Of a stretch of DNA of 64,000 nt, positions 8,795 to 18,550 are shown piece after piece. Below the pieces are notes generated by a model. It did not search any database and was not told where the DNA came from. It saw nothing but the letters and a program-made list of their open reading frames with translations. This DNA is from Sphingobacterium sp. UBA5670 (GTDB lineage Bacteria; Bacteroidota; Bacteroidia; Sphingobacteriales; Sphingobacteriaceae): the NCBI RefSeq assembly GCF_002420705.1, contig NZ_DIIM01000019.1, positions 1 to 64,000 on the forward strand. The letters are read 5' to 3'. Made by a program: the position numbers and the translations under genes. Positions within the stretch are counted from its first letter, which is position 1. The number at the start of each line of letters is the position of its first letter.

Positions 8795-9790
8795 TTATAC
8801 GAGCTCAGCAAACAAGTTATGTTCGATCTCATGTAGTACCTCAAGGATCTCTGCTTGGCTTTGCAAACTAACCAGTTTCATTCGGTACTCTTTAAAATTA
8901 GGGATTCCTTTGAAGTAATTCGCATAATGTCTACGCATTTCAAAAATGCCTAGCTTATCACCTTTCCATTCGATGGATTTGTTCAAATGCGTTCTACATA
9001 CCTCGACGCGTTCTGCAATTGTAGGACCTTCCAGACGCTCACCTGTATTGAAAAAATGCTTTATTTCTCTAAAAATCCAAGGATATCCAATCGCAGCACG
9101 ACCAATCATAATGCCATCTACTTCAAATTCTTGGCGCCAAGCTGCCGCTTTTTCGACAGAGTCAACGTCACCGTTTCCAAATATTGGAATCTTGATGCGT
9201 GGATTCCTTTTGATATCGCGAATCATGGACCAGTCTGCCTGACCTTTGTACAGCTGTGCACGTGTACGTCCATGAATTGCAAGTGCTTTGATGCCGACGT
9301 CTTGTAATCTTTCGGCAACCTCATACACATTTTTTGTGCTGTCATCCCAGCCAAGGCGTGTTTTCACTGTCACAGGCAGATCTGTCGCTTCAACGACTGC
9401 TTTGGTCATGGCAACCATTTTATCAATATCCTGTAAAAGAGATGAGCCGGCTCCTTTGCAGACTACTTTTTTAACAGGACATCCATAATTGATATCGATT
9501 AAATTGGGGCCCGCTTTTGTACAGATTTCAGCCGATTGACGCATACTTTCAATGTCTCCGCCGAAGATCTGGATACCAATAGGTCGCTCATATTCAAAAA
9601 TATCTAACTTTTGAACAGATTTGGCAGCATCACGGATGAGTCCTTCTGAAGAAATAAATTCAGTATACATTAAATCCACACCATTCTGTTTACACACATA
9701 GCGAAATGGTGGATCACTTACATCCTCCATGGGAGCTAATAACAAAGGGAATTCACCCAAATCAATATTTTCACCAATCTTGACCGACAT
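8795..9790 (-). CDS. dusB: tRNA-dihydrouridine synthase (DusB/NifR3 type)
   Basis: FMN-dependent reduction of specific uridines in the tRNA D-loop. The TIM-barrel signatures are clear: LLLAPMEDVSDPPFR near the N-terminus, NYGCPVKKVVCKGAGSSLL with the catalytic cysteine, and the FMN phosphate site GNGDVDS with GIMIGRAAIGYPWIF. Start chosen at MSVKIGENID (331 residues): the longer frame would place nine codons over the putative promoter at 9807-9814. Monocistronic between two converging or opposed units. Confidence 0.93.
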   Translation of the reverse strand: MSVKIGENIDLGEFPLLLAPMEDVSDPPFRYVCKQNGVDLMYTEFISSEGLIRDAAKSVQKLDIFEYERPIGIQIFGGDIESMRQSAEICTKAGPNLIDINYGCPVKKVVCKGAGSSLLQDIDKMVAMTKAVVEATDLPVTVKTRLGWDDSTKNVYEVAERLQDVGIKALAIHGRTRAQLYKGQADWSMIRDIKRNPRIKIPIFGNGDVDSVEKAAAWRQEFEVDGIMIGRAAIGYPWIFREIKHFFNTGERLEGPTIAERVEVCRTHLNKSIEWKGDKLGIFEMRRHYANYFKGIPNFKEYRMKLVSLQSQAEILEVLHEIEHNLFAELV

Positions 9791-9806
9791 CTTCGATAAT
9801 TTTTTA

Positions 9807-9814
9807 CAAAGGTA
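9807..9814 (-). promoter_or_regulatory. putative -7 box for dusB
   Basis: TACCTTTG fits TAnnTTTG and ends 16 bases before the chosen dusB ATG. It is the reason to reject the upstream in-frame start at 9817. Confidence 0.5.
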
Positions 9815-9856
9815 CAAAATTTGGCATTAGTATAAAGTTAGCTAACTGTCACGAGT

Positions 9857-12298
9857 TTAGAGTCGATTTTTGATCTCTTCGGATCCAGTTGAACGCTGGC
9901 TGTTTGTTTCTCCATTTCCTCCAAAACGATAATTGAAGGATAGGATGGCTGTCCTGCTGTCGGGATTTGATCGCCCAACAAGCCGAATTGCTGAAGAAAC
10001 TGTTTCGTATCGACGGCTGTTAGTTCTAAAAATATCATTTACCACCAGCTTAATGGAGGCCTTTTTATTGAGAATGTTCTTTTGGATTCCGGTATATAAC
10101 TGGCCATAGCTCTTGATTTGGCTTAATCCTATTGTCAATCCGGAAGCGTAGCTTCCGCCCATTTCTATCGACCAGTCTTTCGGTAATTTGAATGTATTCT
10201 GGCTATTCATGGTCAGCGTATTGCCTTTACGGCTAATCAGTCCTTCGTCCTGTGGGATTTCATATTTATTCTGGTAAATGTTAGCGAAATGTGTTGCAGA
10301 CCACCAACTTGTCAATTGGGTGGGAGCAATAAAGGAAACTCCGAAGTTTTTGAATGAGCCGATATTCTCTGGCCGCTCGTAAGTTATATACGGATTGGAT
10401 AAATCTCTTCCAAGTATGTCATTGACAACATCAGTTCTTGAGGCATAATTCAGTGTGAAAATATATTTATTGGAAAAAGTATAGCCTAGCTCAAATGCAT
10501 GTTCATAGGCAGGATTCAGACGGGCATTGCCTTCCGAATAGGAGAAAGGATCGGTATATACACGAAATGGATTGAGATCCCAAAATGATGGTCTTTGCAC
10601 ACGGTAGCTGTAGCTTGTCTGCAATTTGTTTTTTTCATTGAGGGTATAGGTTAGAAATGCTGATGGAAATAGCTTGAAATAGGATTTTTCAAATTGTTCA
10701 TTCAGCGTGATTTGATTGCCTGATGTACGTGTGTGTTCTCCTCGCAGACCAACCTGTGCCGAAATTTTAGTCCAGCTTTTGGATAAATTGATATAACCCG
10801 CTCGTATTGTTTCTTTGTAAACGAAATGATTGCTTGTTGTCAGGTCGGGGACAAATTGACCGTTTTGCAGTGTATCGTAATGCAGGTCATTTTCTGTACG
10901 GACATGACTAGCTTTCCAGCCTGTCTCCAGTTTATACCCTTCGGCCAGGGGCAGTGTATAATCCAACTTGGCGACGTACACTTTATTGTCTGAGGGAATG
11001 TCTCCTTGACGTGACGACGGTTGGTTGAGCGGGGTGCCATCTGCTTTCGTATAATTCGTGTTTAGCTGCTGATCCATTTTGGAATAATGGTCGACAAGAT
11101 CGAGGTCGATTTTTAGTTCGTGCCCTTTCTCATTAAATTTGACCGTGTAGTTGATATTGTAGAGCATATCCCGCCAGCGCTCTTTCCCTTCCGTTATCGT
11201 AGATGAAGACCATATTAATTGATTATCGTCAAAGTTTCTGAAGCTATTTGTTGTAGGTTCATACTTCGGGTATTTACCAAATCCGCCGTTGATGAGTACG
11301 CCAAGTGTCTGTTTGGAATCTATGTTATAATCTATACCGGCTCTAAAATTGTTCGACCGCAGCTTTGGCTGTATTTTATTTTCCTGCTGTGTATAAGATT
11401 CGGGGAGGTTACTCTGATCCGAATAGAAGTAGCGTGTGAGGGAGTTAAAATACTCAAGGTTCTGATGATACTGATTATAGATCGCGAATACATTTAGTTT
11501 CTCCGTGCGGTAATTTAAATTGAGACTACCGCCAAGATGTGGCCCTCGGCCTGCGCCACCATTGAGGGAAATAGAACCGTTCCATCCTTGCTTTATTCCT
11601 TTTTTTAAAACAATATTGATAATTCCTGCTGAACCAGCTGCATCTTGTTTTGCACTAGGGTTGGACATAAGCTCAATTTTGCTGATATCAATGGAAGATG
11701 TGCTGCGCAATAGGTTGGCCAGTTGGTCACCGGAAAGATAAGTCAATTTTCCATTGATCATTACTGAAGTACCTGATTTCCCTTTAATGCTTAAGGTACC
11801 GTTGTCATCTGCGGTTACACCTGGTAGCTTGTTGAGTAGTTCAAGTCCATTATTGCCATCAGCAAGCATAGAGTTTTCAACATTGAATACCAGTTTATCC
11901 CTTTGCTGTTCTATAAATTGCTTTTTGCGTTGGACCAACACTTCTGCTAAATAAGCATTATTCATCAATAGCACAATCTGGCCGAGATCGTATCCGCCAA
12001 GTTGTTCATCTAAACTGAAATGTGGACTAAAGGTCTCTTGATGGGTGATGCTTTTTACTTTTATATAATAACGGCCTGCCTTTGTGTCACCGAAAATAAA
12101 ATGCCCGGTACTATCTGCGACGATAGTTTTCGTTAATGTACCATCTTTTGCTTGATGAAGGCTGATATTTACGTATGGAATGGCCTGTTTATCTTCACCG
12201 ATAATTTGACCTCTGATGTGACTTAATTTTTGGGCCTCACTACTGAAAACAACACAAATAAAGAGTAGACTACAGAGATAACGATGAAAGTTGGACAT
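9857..12298 (-). CDS. TonB-receptor-like outer membrane beta-barrel protein
   Basis: Outer-membrane protein of 813 residues. A Sec signal (LLFICVVFSSEAQ) is followed by a carboxypeptidase-like extension (about 25-110), a plug-like region (NKLPGVTADDNGTLSIKGKSG, MINGKLTYLSGDQLANLL, SKIELMSNPSAKQDAAGSAGI) and a large barrel of the OMP_b-brl_3 family (SYSYRVQRPSFWDLNPF, GNARLNPAYEHAFELGY). The barrel is the type often called outer membrane beta-barrel family protein in Bacteroidota. It is the last gene of the leftward iron-type locus, 28 bases after the PepSY gene, so it probably shares that transcript. Whether it transports a substrate or acts as an accessory receptor is not known. Confidence 0.85.
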   Translation of the reverse strand: MSNFHRYLCSLLFICVVFSSEAQKLSHIRGQIIGEDKQAIPYVNISLHQAKDGTLTKTIVADSTGHFIFGDTKAGRYYIKVKSITHQETFSPHFSLDEQLGGYDLGQIVLLMNNAYLAEVLVQRKKQFIEQQRDKLVFNVENSMLADGNNGLELLNKLPGVTADDNGTLSIKGKSGTSVMINGKLTYLSGDQLANLLRSTSSIDISKIELMSNPSAKQDAAGSAGIINIVLKKGIKQGWNGSISLNGGAGRGPHLGGSLNLNYRTEKLNVFAIYNQYHQNLEYFNSLTRYFYSDQSNLPESYTQQENKIQPKLRSNNFRAGIDYNIDSKQTLGVLINGGFGKYPKYEPTTNSFRNFDDNQLIWSSSTITEGKERWRDMLYNINYTVKFNEKGHELKIDLDLVDHYSKMDQQLNTNYTKADGTPLNQPSSRQGDIPSDNKVYVAKLDYTLPLAEGYKLETGWKASHVRTENDLHYDTLQNGQFVPDLTTSNHFVYKETIRAGYINLSKSWTKISAQVGLRGEHTRTSGNQITLNEQFEKSYFKLFPSAFLTYTLNEKNKLQTSYSYRVQRPSFWDLNPFRVYTDPFSYSEGNARLNPAYEHAFELGYTFSNKYIFTLNYASRTDVVNDILGRDLSNPYITYERPENIGSFKNFGVSFIAPTQLTSWWSATHFANIYQNKYEIPQDEGLISRKGNTLTMNSQNTFKLPKDWSIEMGGSYASGLTIGLSQIKSYGQLYTGIQKNILNKKASIKLVVNDIFRTNSRRYETVSSAIRLVGRSNPDSRTAILSFNYRFGGNGETNSQRSTGSEEIKNRL

Positions 12299-12326
12299 AA
12301 TGGAATGGTTACGGTATTGCTAAAAT

Positions 12327-13460
12327 CTAAGTGGTTGCCAGTTGTGTGCGTTTCGTTTTTTTTATAGCTTTTCTTTTCTTTCCCCACCAGATATAGAATC
12401 CTGTTATTGGTAAGGTTGAACATACAAGTGAGGCGATGAAATAGATGATTTTTGTTGTCATTCCACCAATAAACCCAGTGTGGAGCGCATAATTGGAGCG
12501 CATCAGCCATTCGGTGGTATTTGCCTCATCAATGGGGCCTTGCATTCTGCCTGTCAATTCAAGTGTATATCGATCGAAATTAAGATCTCTCCAAGTTCCA
12601 CCCTCCATGTCGGTACATGCATAGACTGTTTTGTCTTCACGCTCGGGATAATGGACAATTACGGCGTCTTTATTGTATTTGGCATACTCATGGCGTACTT
12701 TATACCAAATTTTATCGGCTACTTGTAACGCGTCATTTAAAGGCTGATTGATCAGACTATTGTGGTCTACTCTTTCTATTTTATTGTCCTTAGGATATCC
12801 ACCTGTTAGCCAAATTACTGAGTTGCGCATCCATGGAAAGCTCATAATGAGTCCTGTTAAGCACATTACTAAGGCTATGGTCAGTGAATAGAAGCCTAGC
12901 ACATTGTGTAGATCATAATTGATTCTTTTGAATTTCGCTTTCCATTTGATTGTAAAACTTTGTTCTCTCGCTCTTTTGGTCCATTTTTTTGGCCACCAAA
13001 GAATAAGTCCTGTGATTAATAAGATAAAGAAAATGAAGGTGCTCCATCCAACAACCTGTCGGCCTATTTTAACTGGCATCCAAAGATGTCGATGCCCTTC
13101 GTCCATAAAGTGAAAGAAATCTTCATGATCTACAATGGCTAATACTTCCGCTGTATAGGGGTTTACATAGACCAGACTATCTGAATGATCCAAACTGACC
13201 TTGACGGACTTATCAAGTCCATAGTACCATGCGCTTGCTATATCTTTATCCGGCAGAACCCTCTTTACGGATCTGTAAATTGCAGAAGGCGGAAGCTGCT
13301 CTTCTGTTGTTCCAGATTCGATGTGGATATAGTTTGTTGTTAATTCTTTGATATCATGTTCAAAGACAAGTACACAGCCTGTAATTCCCAGTATAATAAC
13401 GGGAATACCGGCAGCAAGCCCTAGCCAAAGATGGAGCCAGGCATTAATTTTACTTAACAT
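12327..13460 (-). CDS. PepSY-associated membrane protein, siderophore-locus type
   Basis: Inner-membrane protein of 377 residues with four membrane helices: residues about 10-30 (WLHLWLGLAAGIPVIILGI), 165-185, about 220-240 and near the C-terminus (IIYFIASLVCSTLPITGFY), plus extracytoplasmic PepSY-like loops between them. Members of this PiuB/FoxB-like family accompany ferric-siderophore receptors and are proposed to act in periplasmic iron release or reduction. Histidines in the helices (NAWLHLW, DLHNVLG, ALHTGFIGG) fit heme binding, though this is inference. Start taken at MLSKINAW; the upstream in-frame ATG at 13520 lies inside a stem-loop. Confidence 0.8.
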   Translation of the reverse strand: MLSKINAWLHLWLGLAAGIPVIILGITGCVLVFEHDIKELTTNYIHIESGTTEEQLPPSAIYRSVKRVLPDKDIASAWYYGLDKSVKVSLDHSDSLVYVNPYTAEVLAIVDHEDFFHFMDEGHRHLWMPVKIGRQVVGWSTFIFFILLITGLILWWPKKWTKRAREQSFTIKWKAKFKRINYDLHNVLGFYSLTIALVMCLTGLIMSFPWMRNSVIWLTGGYPKDNKIERVDHNSLINQPLNDALQVADKIWYKVRHEYAKYNKDAVIVHYPEREDKTVYACTDMEGGTWRDLNFDRYTLELTGRMQGPIDEANTTEWLMRSNYALHTGFIGGMTTKIIYFIASLVCSTLPITGFYIWWGKKRKAIKKTKRTQLATT

Positions 13461-13502
13461 AATTGACGGATTTGATCGTCGTCCCCTAGTAAGGACTGAG
13501 GG

Positions 13503-13558
13503 AAAGTCGTGTTGTAGCATTAGGAATAGTGCTTCCCTAATGCTTACATAGCGACTTT
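13503..13558. other. intergenic stem-loop between DUF4374 and PepSY genes
   Basis: Two nested inverted repeats: AAAGTCG/CGACTTT (13503-13509, 13552-13558) enclosing AGCATTAGG/CCTAATGCT (13516-13524, 13536-13544). There is no U-run, so it may be a processing or stability element rather than a terminator. Confidence 0.5.
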
Positions 13559-13570
13559 CTTTGATTATAG

Positions 13571-14779
13571 TTATAATTTGACCATTTTATTGACGGCATT
13601 TATACCTTCAAGTTTTAGACCTCTAGAGACAGCTTGAGAGGAAGTGTTGTATTGATACACATAGTAGCCCTCAGCTGTATTGGCCGCAATGAAAATATTG
13701 GCCCCATCCACCACTACGTTTTCGGCAAAAGGAGTTCCTTTGGCCAATGGGATATTGATTTTTGTCTTGGTTTGCGCCTTTACGTCAACCAAATAGAAGC
13801 TCGTGATATATTCTGTTCCATAGGAATCTGAGTCCTTAATTTTAGTTTTATCCAAGATTCTAACGACAGCCTTATTGTTGCCCACATATGTAAGTCCCAC
13901 AGCTTCTTCTTTTGTGCGGTCGGTCAATTCGTAGAAATAAGTTGGATCGATCTCTTTTGAATTATTCTGTACCCTAAAGATTCCGAAAGGTTCACCAGTT
14001 GTTTTTGTGGACCAAATTGTAGGCGAAGTAATAAAATAGGCTGTCTGATCTTCCGTGAATGATGACTGTACATTCAAGGTATAATGACTTGGGAAGGTAA
14101 AGCGGTCATCTTGTGTCACAGTAATATTGCTCATCGAAGGATAGTCCATACTAGCCAGATACGTTTTGCTGACAGAGATGCCTGTATCATTGTTTTCCTG
14201 TGTGTAGGCTAAGTATAATTTATCACCAATAAAAGCGGCATTGTAAGCCCAGAAATAATAGCCATCCATTAAACCGGGGATATTCAATTTACCACTGCTG
14301 GTGATTTTCATGTTTTCAACATCGAGAATAGCATATTCAAATTGAATTGCAGCATCTGAACTAAACAGGACCAGTGTTTTGTCATCTTTCCATTTATAGA
14401 AACTGGAGTAATACGCCCAGCTGATCGCAGGAAATGGAATTTCTTTGACAACTGTAATTTTGGAGTTATCACTTGTGTATTTGACTAATGTTTTAGAATC
14501 TGTGTCGATCCCATAATAAAATTCACCTTTTGAGGTAATGGCTGCGTAATTGGATTTTGCACCGTTAGAGGCAGTGGTAAGGGTTCCTTCTGTTAAGGAG
14601 TTAGCTACAAGATTGTAAGTTGCTGCTGGTGTTCCTGCCTGGACAACAAAACCATATTTTGCACTTTCCTGTGCAGGAGGTTCTACTTCGCCTCCAGGAC
14701 TGTTTTTGGAACATGCGGCCAATGTCGCAATAATGCCCGCGCTAAAGAGAACTGCTGTGGATTTTAATTTTGAAAACAT
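13571..14779 (-). CDS. DUF4374 lipoprotein paired with TonB receptor
   Basis: Lipoprotein of 402 residues: signal with cysteine at residue 23 (TLAACSK), then a repetitive beta-rich body suggestive of a beta-propeller. It resembles DUF4374 proteins of Bacteroidota, which are usually encoded beside siderophore receptors. It starts only two bases after the stop of the TonB receptor gene, so the two are tightly co-expressed and may form a surface complex. A paralogue lies on the other side of the receptor (17319-18521): the C-terminal halves align over FYELTDRT/FFDLTAQT, YVGNNKAVVR/YLGNHQAIVR and LVDVKAQTKTKINIPLAKGT/LVDLSTKTTHKLDLPFDKGT. Function is unknown; ligand capture or signalling is possible. 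Confidence 0.8.
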   Translation of the reverse strand: MFSKLKSTAVLFSAGIIATLAACSKNSPGGEVEPPAQESAKYGFVVQAGTPAATYNLVANSLTEGTLTTASNGAKSNYAAITSKGEFYYGIDTDSKTLVKYTSDNSKITVVKEIPFPAISWAYYSSFYKWKDDKTLVLFSSDAAIQFEYAILDVENMKITSSGKLNIPGLMDGYYFWAYNAAFIGDKLYLAYTQENNDTGISVSKTYLASMDYPSMSNITVTQDDRFTFPSHYTLNVQSSFTEDQTAYFITSPTIWSTKTTGEPFGIFRVQNNSKEIDPTYFYELTDRTKEEAVGLTYVGNNKAVVRILDKTKIKDSDSYGTEYITSFYLVDVKAQTKTKINIPLAKGTPFAENVVVDGANIFIAANTAEGYYVYQYNTSSQAVSRGLKLEGINAVNKMVKL

Positions 14780-14781
14780 AA

Positions 14782-17205
14782 TTAATTGTGATTAAAGCTA
14801 TTTAAGAAATATCGGAGTTTGACGTGAAATGAACGCCCTGGTTTTTGTAACCTAAAGTTGTCATAAGCCAGCTCATCGGTCAGGTTTCTGCATTCGACAG
14901 AAATATTGTATTTGTCTTTTGCAAAAGAATAGGAAAGAGCTGCATTATGGATAAACTGTGTAGGTATTTGGTTTTTAGATTCCTTACTACCCACACTTTC
15001 CCAATCCAAGTAATACCAGTGTGTGTAGTTTGAGGACCAGATAAACTGCAATTTAGTATCCGGTGCCAACCAATTATTTTTATAGATGCTCAAATTGAGA
15101 TTCCCATACAACCAAGGTTGATTGGGCACTCTGTCGTTATAGGTTATATCGGGGTTAGCGGTTTGCCCATCAATATATTTGGACTTATTCGTTGAGTTTT
15201 GGTACGTACCATTGATCGAAAAGTCCAACAAATTAGCATATTGATATTTTAATTCTGCTTCAATGCCATTGATTGTAGTCTTGTCCAAATTTTGGTAACT
15301 GGAGAACTTCCCACCCGTAGGCTTGAAATAGATAAAATCGCGTGCATACCGTAGGAAATAAGAACTCTCAAAGTTAAGGCTGTGTTTACCAAAGTGTTGA
15401 TTGAGATAAAAACCGAGATTGATGTTGTTACTATTCTCAGGTTTCAGCTTGTTATTGGCGATGATATTGATCCCATCACCAAACATTTCTTCAGATTCCG
15501 GGAGGCGATAGGTACGTTCGTAAGATGCCTTGATTCCGAGATTCTGTCTTAGGCTGAATCGGGAGGCCAGGCCATAGCCGATATAGTTCTTGTTGAACCG
15601 GGTGTCTTTATTTGTATAACCGTTGCCATCGCTGCCACTGAAATAGACAACATCTCTGGCAAATGTTCCTAAGTTGTACAACTTCGTAAAAATGGATGTA
15701 CTGAGACGTTTGTCCAATGCAAGATTTTGATAGGCGAGTCCTAAGATATTTTTGGATATGGTGTTGGGAGTCCCCAATGGATTGCTTTTCGCATTACCAA
15801 GTTCTTCTTCTGCAGACCTGCTGCTATGTGCAAAATTATAATTGAGGTTGAGAGCGTTGAATTCGTCCAACTCATAACTAAAGTTTGTACGTATTAGCGC
15901 ACTTTTGTTTTTATAATGGTAGATGGTTTTGATATCATTGAGTTCTCCCGAAATTGCTAAAGGGATTCCTGTTCCACCACCCCAACCATAGCTTTGACCA
16001 GCTGTATCGATAACACGGTATTTATCGATGCCATAAGAGGCATAGGCGTTCATATTTAGCTTTTCGATCAAAAAGTTGTCTTTTTTGTATTTGAAAGAAG
16101 GCATTATATAGTTGCCGACCTTGCGGAGTTCACCATATACGGTGTTTTGGCTGGCACCAGTCTGTATTTCTTTGTTGAAATCTGAATAAGTCAATCCTAA
16201 TGAAATCTTATCGGCCCAAGATTTGTCGGATAAGGAAATTTCGAATTGTGCCATATCGGAACGATATCTATCGTGAAAGCGTTTGGCATCACGTTCTACG
16301 ATGTCTTCATTTTCAATAACCTTAATTGGAGCCTCATTTTTAGGATTGTTGCGCATCCAGTAATTGTTGTCCGAAAGATTATGAAAGGCCCATAGCTGAA
16401 GAGAAAGTCCAGTTTTTTGATCTGTGAATCGACCATTTACCGCAGCACGCATAGTATTGAAGGAGCCATAAGCAAGACTGGCGTCCAGCATATTGCCGGC
16501 AGATTGATTGGTGATGATATTGACGGCACCGCCGAGTGCATCCGAACCAAGATACGCTGGAACGGCACCTTTAAATACTTCGATGCGTTCAATTAGGTTA
16601 ACAGGAATGTTATTTAGCGTCAATCCTGACCCGAAGTTTTCCATTGGAATGCCATCAATAAAGAAGCGAACCTGTTTTTCTGAAAGTCCGTTGATGGAAA
16701 ATTTGAAATCAGAACCGAGACCCGCCGATTCACGGATATTTACACCGAGACTACGAGATAGTACTTGATTGATGTCAAGATTTAGATTGGCAAATTGTCT
16801 AGTTTCAATCGCATTAACAGAAAATCCTGTTTCCTTCAGTTTTGTGCTTTCCGATTTTGCATCAACTTGAGCAGTACCCAATCGTTGCGCTGTCGGATCT
16901 AGGTCAATGTTTACTGTTGTGGTAACAGTAGCAGGTATATCAATTTGAACCTCTCTGCTAACGTAGCCTACGGCAGATATAAGCACTTTATATTTCCCGA
17001 AGGGGATATGGGACAGTTGAAAATTTCCCGATGGATCGGATGTTGTTCCCAACTGCGTATTTTTTATTTTGATACTGACCGAATGTAATAAGCTCCCATC
17101 TTTTGAGCTTTTTATTTGTCCTTGCAATATACCGTATTGTTGGGCAAAGAGAGTAGAAGAAAACGATAGCAATACGCAGGTAGATATTGCCCTAAAATTT
17201 GACAT
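14782..17205 (-). CDS. TonB-dependent receptor, siderophore type
   Basis: Outer-membrane transporter of 807 residues. It has a signal peptide ending at FAQ, a carboxypeptidase-like domain (GILQGQIKSSKDGSLLHSVSI to about 105), a plug with TGFSVNAIETRQFANLNLDINQVLSR, FSINGLSEKQVRFFIDGIPMENFG and VNLIERIEVFKGAVPAYLGSDALGGAVNI, then the barrel. It follows FecI/FecR-like genes and precedes DUF4374 and PepSY genes, which points to a ferric siderophore or other iron complex as substrate. There is no N-terminal secretin/TonB (STN) signalling domain between signal and carboxypeptidase-like domain, so signalling in the classical FecA manner is not obvious. The substrate itself is inference. Confidence 0.9.
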   Translation of the reverse strand: MSNFRAISTCVLLSFSSTLFAQQYGILQGQIKSSKDGSLLHSVSIKIKNTQLGTTSDPSGNFQLSHIPFGKYKVLISAVGYVSREVQIDIPATVTTTVNIDLDPTAQRLGTAQVDAKSESTKLKETGFSVNAIETRQFANLNLDINQVLSRSLGVNIRESAGLGSDFKFSINGLSEKQVRFFIDGIPMENFGSGLTLNNIPVNLIERIEVFKGAVPAYLGSDALGGAVNIITNQSAGNMLDASLAYGSFNTMRAAVNGRFTDQKTGLSLQLWAFHNLSDNNYWMRNNPKNEAPIKVIENEDIVERDAKRFHDRYRSDMAQFEISLSDKSWADKISLGLTYSDFNKEIQTGASQNTVYGELRKVGNYIMPSFKYKKDNFLIEKLNMNAYASYGIDKYRVIDTAGQSYGWGGGTGIPLAISGELNDIKTIYHYKNKSALIRTNFSYELDEFNALNLNYNFAHSSRSAEEELGNAKSNPLGTPNTISKNILGLAYQNLALDKRLSTSIFTKLYNLGTFARDVVYFSGSDGNGYTNKDTRFNKNYIGYGLASRFSLRQNLGIKASYERTYRLPESEEMFGDGINIIANNKLKPENSNNINLGFYLNQHFGKHSLNFESSYFLRYARDFIYFKPTGGKFSSYQNLDKTTINGIEAELKYQYANLLDFSINGTYQNSTNKSKYIDGQTANPDITYNDRVPNQPWLYGNLNLSIYKNNWLAPDTKLQFIWSSNYTHWYYLDWESVGSKESKNQIPTQFIHNAALSYSFAKDKYNISVECRNLTDELAYDNFRLQKPGRSFHVKLRYFLNSFNHN

Positions 17206-17292
17206 ACGCTTATTTAGATTAAATACATATTATCTAAGTAGCGTAACTCTAGATTTACCGAAGGTCCTACAGTGAAAAAAAAGAAAATTTTT

Positions 17293-17311
17293 TGTAAAAG
17301 TCTGTTTTACA
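17293..17311 (-). terminator. weak terminator or attenuating hairpin before the TonB receptor
   Basis: TGTAAAA (17293-17299) and TTTTACA (17305-17311) form a perfect 7-bp stem with a 5-base loop. On the minus strand a run rich in A then T follows. It lies 7 bases after the upstream DUF4374 paralogue and may set the ratio between that gene and the receptor. Confidence 0.4.
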
Positions 17312-17318
17312 GGATAAA

Positions 17319-18521
17319 TTAATTTAGTCGATCTATCCTTACGATAAAATCCGTAGCCTGATCCAATTGAAGACCTGCCTTTATCTCTCCTGATTTGATA
17401 TCATAGATCCAGACCTGATGTCGGTCTGAGTTGTCATCGATGGCAATATAGGCTTTCCCATTTTCAACAAGAACAGATTCTTTTCGGGTTCCTTTGTCAA
17501 AAGGAAGATCTAGCTTGTGTGTGGTTTTGGTACTAAGGTCAACAAGAAAATATTCAAATTGATAAGTAGAGTGGTGGTCGCTAAAATCGGTATAGCGATC
17601 TTTACGCTCGCTTCGTACAATCGCTTGATGGTTTCCCAGATACCACATACCATAAGCGTGGTTATGAGTCTGTGCTGTTAAATCAAAGAAATAGTTCGGG
17701 TCAATTTGAGTTGACTTTTGATCAATTTTAAAGATTGCTGTAGACTTTGATGGTGTATTGCCCAATGCAATACCGGGGCAGGCCATAAAGTAGTAATTCC
17801 CGTTTTCATCATTGAAACTGTAAGATTGGACTGTGTTTATTCCACCTGGATAAGTAGATCGGGTATCTTTTTGGATTCCCTTTAGCTTTAGTGTTGTTTT
17901 ATCTAGGGTAGCCACATATAGGGTATCTATTGTGGTAAAGTCTGTTTCATTGATAATTTTATTAAACGTGTAACCAACTAGCAGTTGTTGCTGGTGTATG
18001 GTACTAAAGCCAATGGAGATAATATTGAAGTCGGGGGCTGAGGGAGGTATCTTTAACTCGTGCTGCTGCACGATTTTAAAGGGTTTGATAGCGACCTTTG
18101 TGTACCATAAACGCCGGTTAGTTTTGTTGTCTGATGTAAATAAGAGCAGTGTATCGTTATTTAGCCAGTTGATATTTTCTATATGCTGGTCTGGCATTGA
18201 CAGTTCTCCAATTTCTTTTAATCCTGTTGTTTCTAGGATATATTTTCGAAATCTTCCTTCTCTCAGAAAATAAAACTTATTGTTTTTAATAATGACACTG
18301 CGATCAAACTGCTGTGTTGGAATTTCGACCCCATTTTGTTGAATATCCAATGTTCCACTGTCGATTTGGGTAGATGTCACAATTGTATTCCCTAGATCTT
18401 TATCCATCGTGTACAAGCTGTATTTGCCGGATAAGTTTTTCTCTTCATGTCCAAATTGACAGCTTATCATTAAGCTAAGTAGCAAAAGCGGTAAGAATAA
18501 GATATGACGGCTTGGTCGCAT
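17319..18521 (-). CDS. second DUF4374-like lipoprotein
   Basis: Lipoprotein of 400 residues: signal with cysteine at residue 21 (LMISCQF), beta-rich body with repeated strand-turn units. It is a diverged paralogue of the 13571-14779 protein (shared blocks listed there), with many more charged residues. It lies 29 bases downstream of the anti-sigma gene and upstream of the receptor, inside the regulatory unit rather than the receptor unit. That position suggests a separate role, perhaps as a sensor lipoprotein. Function unproven. Confidence 0.75.
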   Translation of the reverse strand: MRPSRHILFLPLLLLSLMISCQFGHEEKNLSGKYSLYTMDKDLGNTIVTSTQIDSGTLDIQQNGVEIPTQQFDRSVIIKNNKFYFLREGRFRKYILETTGLKEIGELSMPDQHIENINWLNNDTLLLFTSDNKTNRRLWYTKVAIKPFKIVQQHELKIPPSAPDFNIISIGFSTIHQQQLLVGYTFNKIINETDFTTIDTLYVATLDKTTLKLKGIQKDTRSTYPGGINTVQSYSFNDENGNYYFMACPGIALGNTPSKSTAIFKIDQKSTQIDPNYFFDLTAQTHNHAYGMWYLGNHQAIVRSERKDRYTDFSDHHSTYQFEYFLVDLSTKTTHKLDLPFDKGTRKESVLVENGKAYIAIDDNSDRHQVWIYDIKSGEIKAGLQLDQATDFIVRIDRLN

Positions 18522-18550
18522 GTGAATATAGGTAATGGAATTAAGATCGA

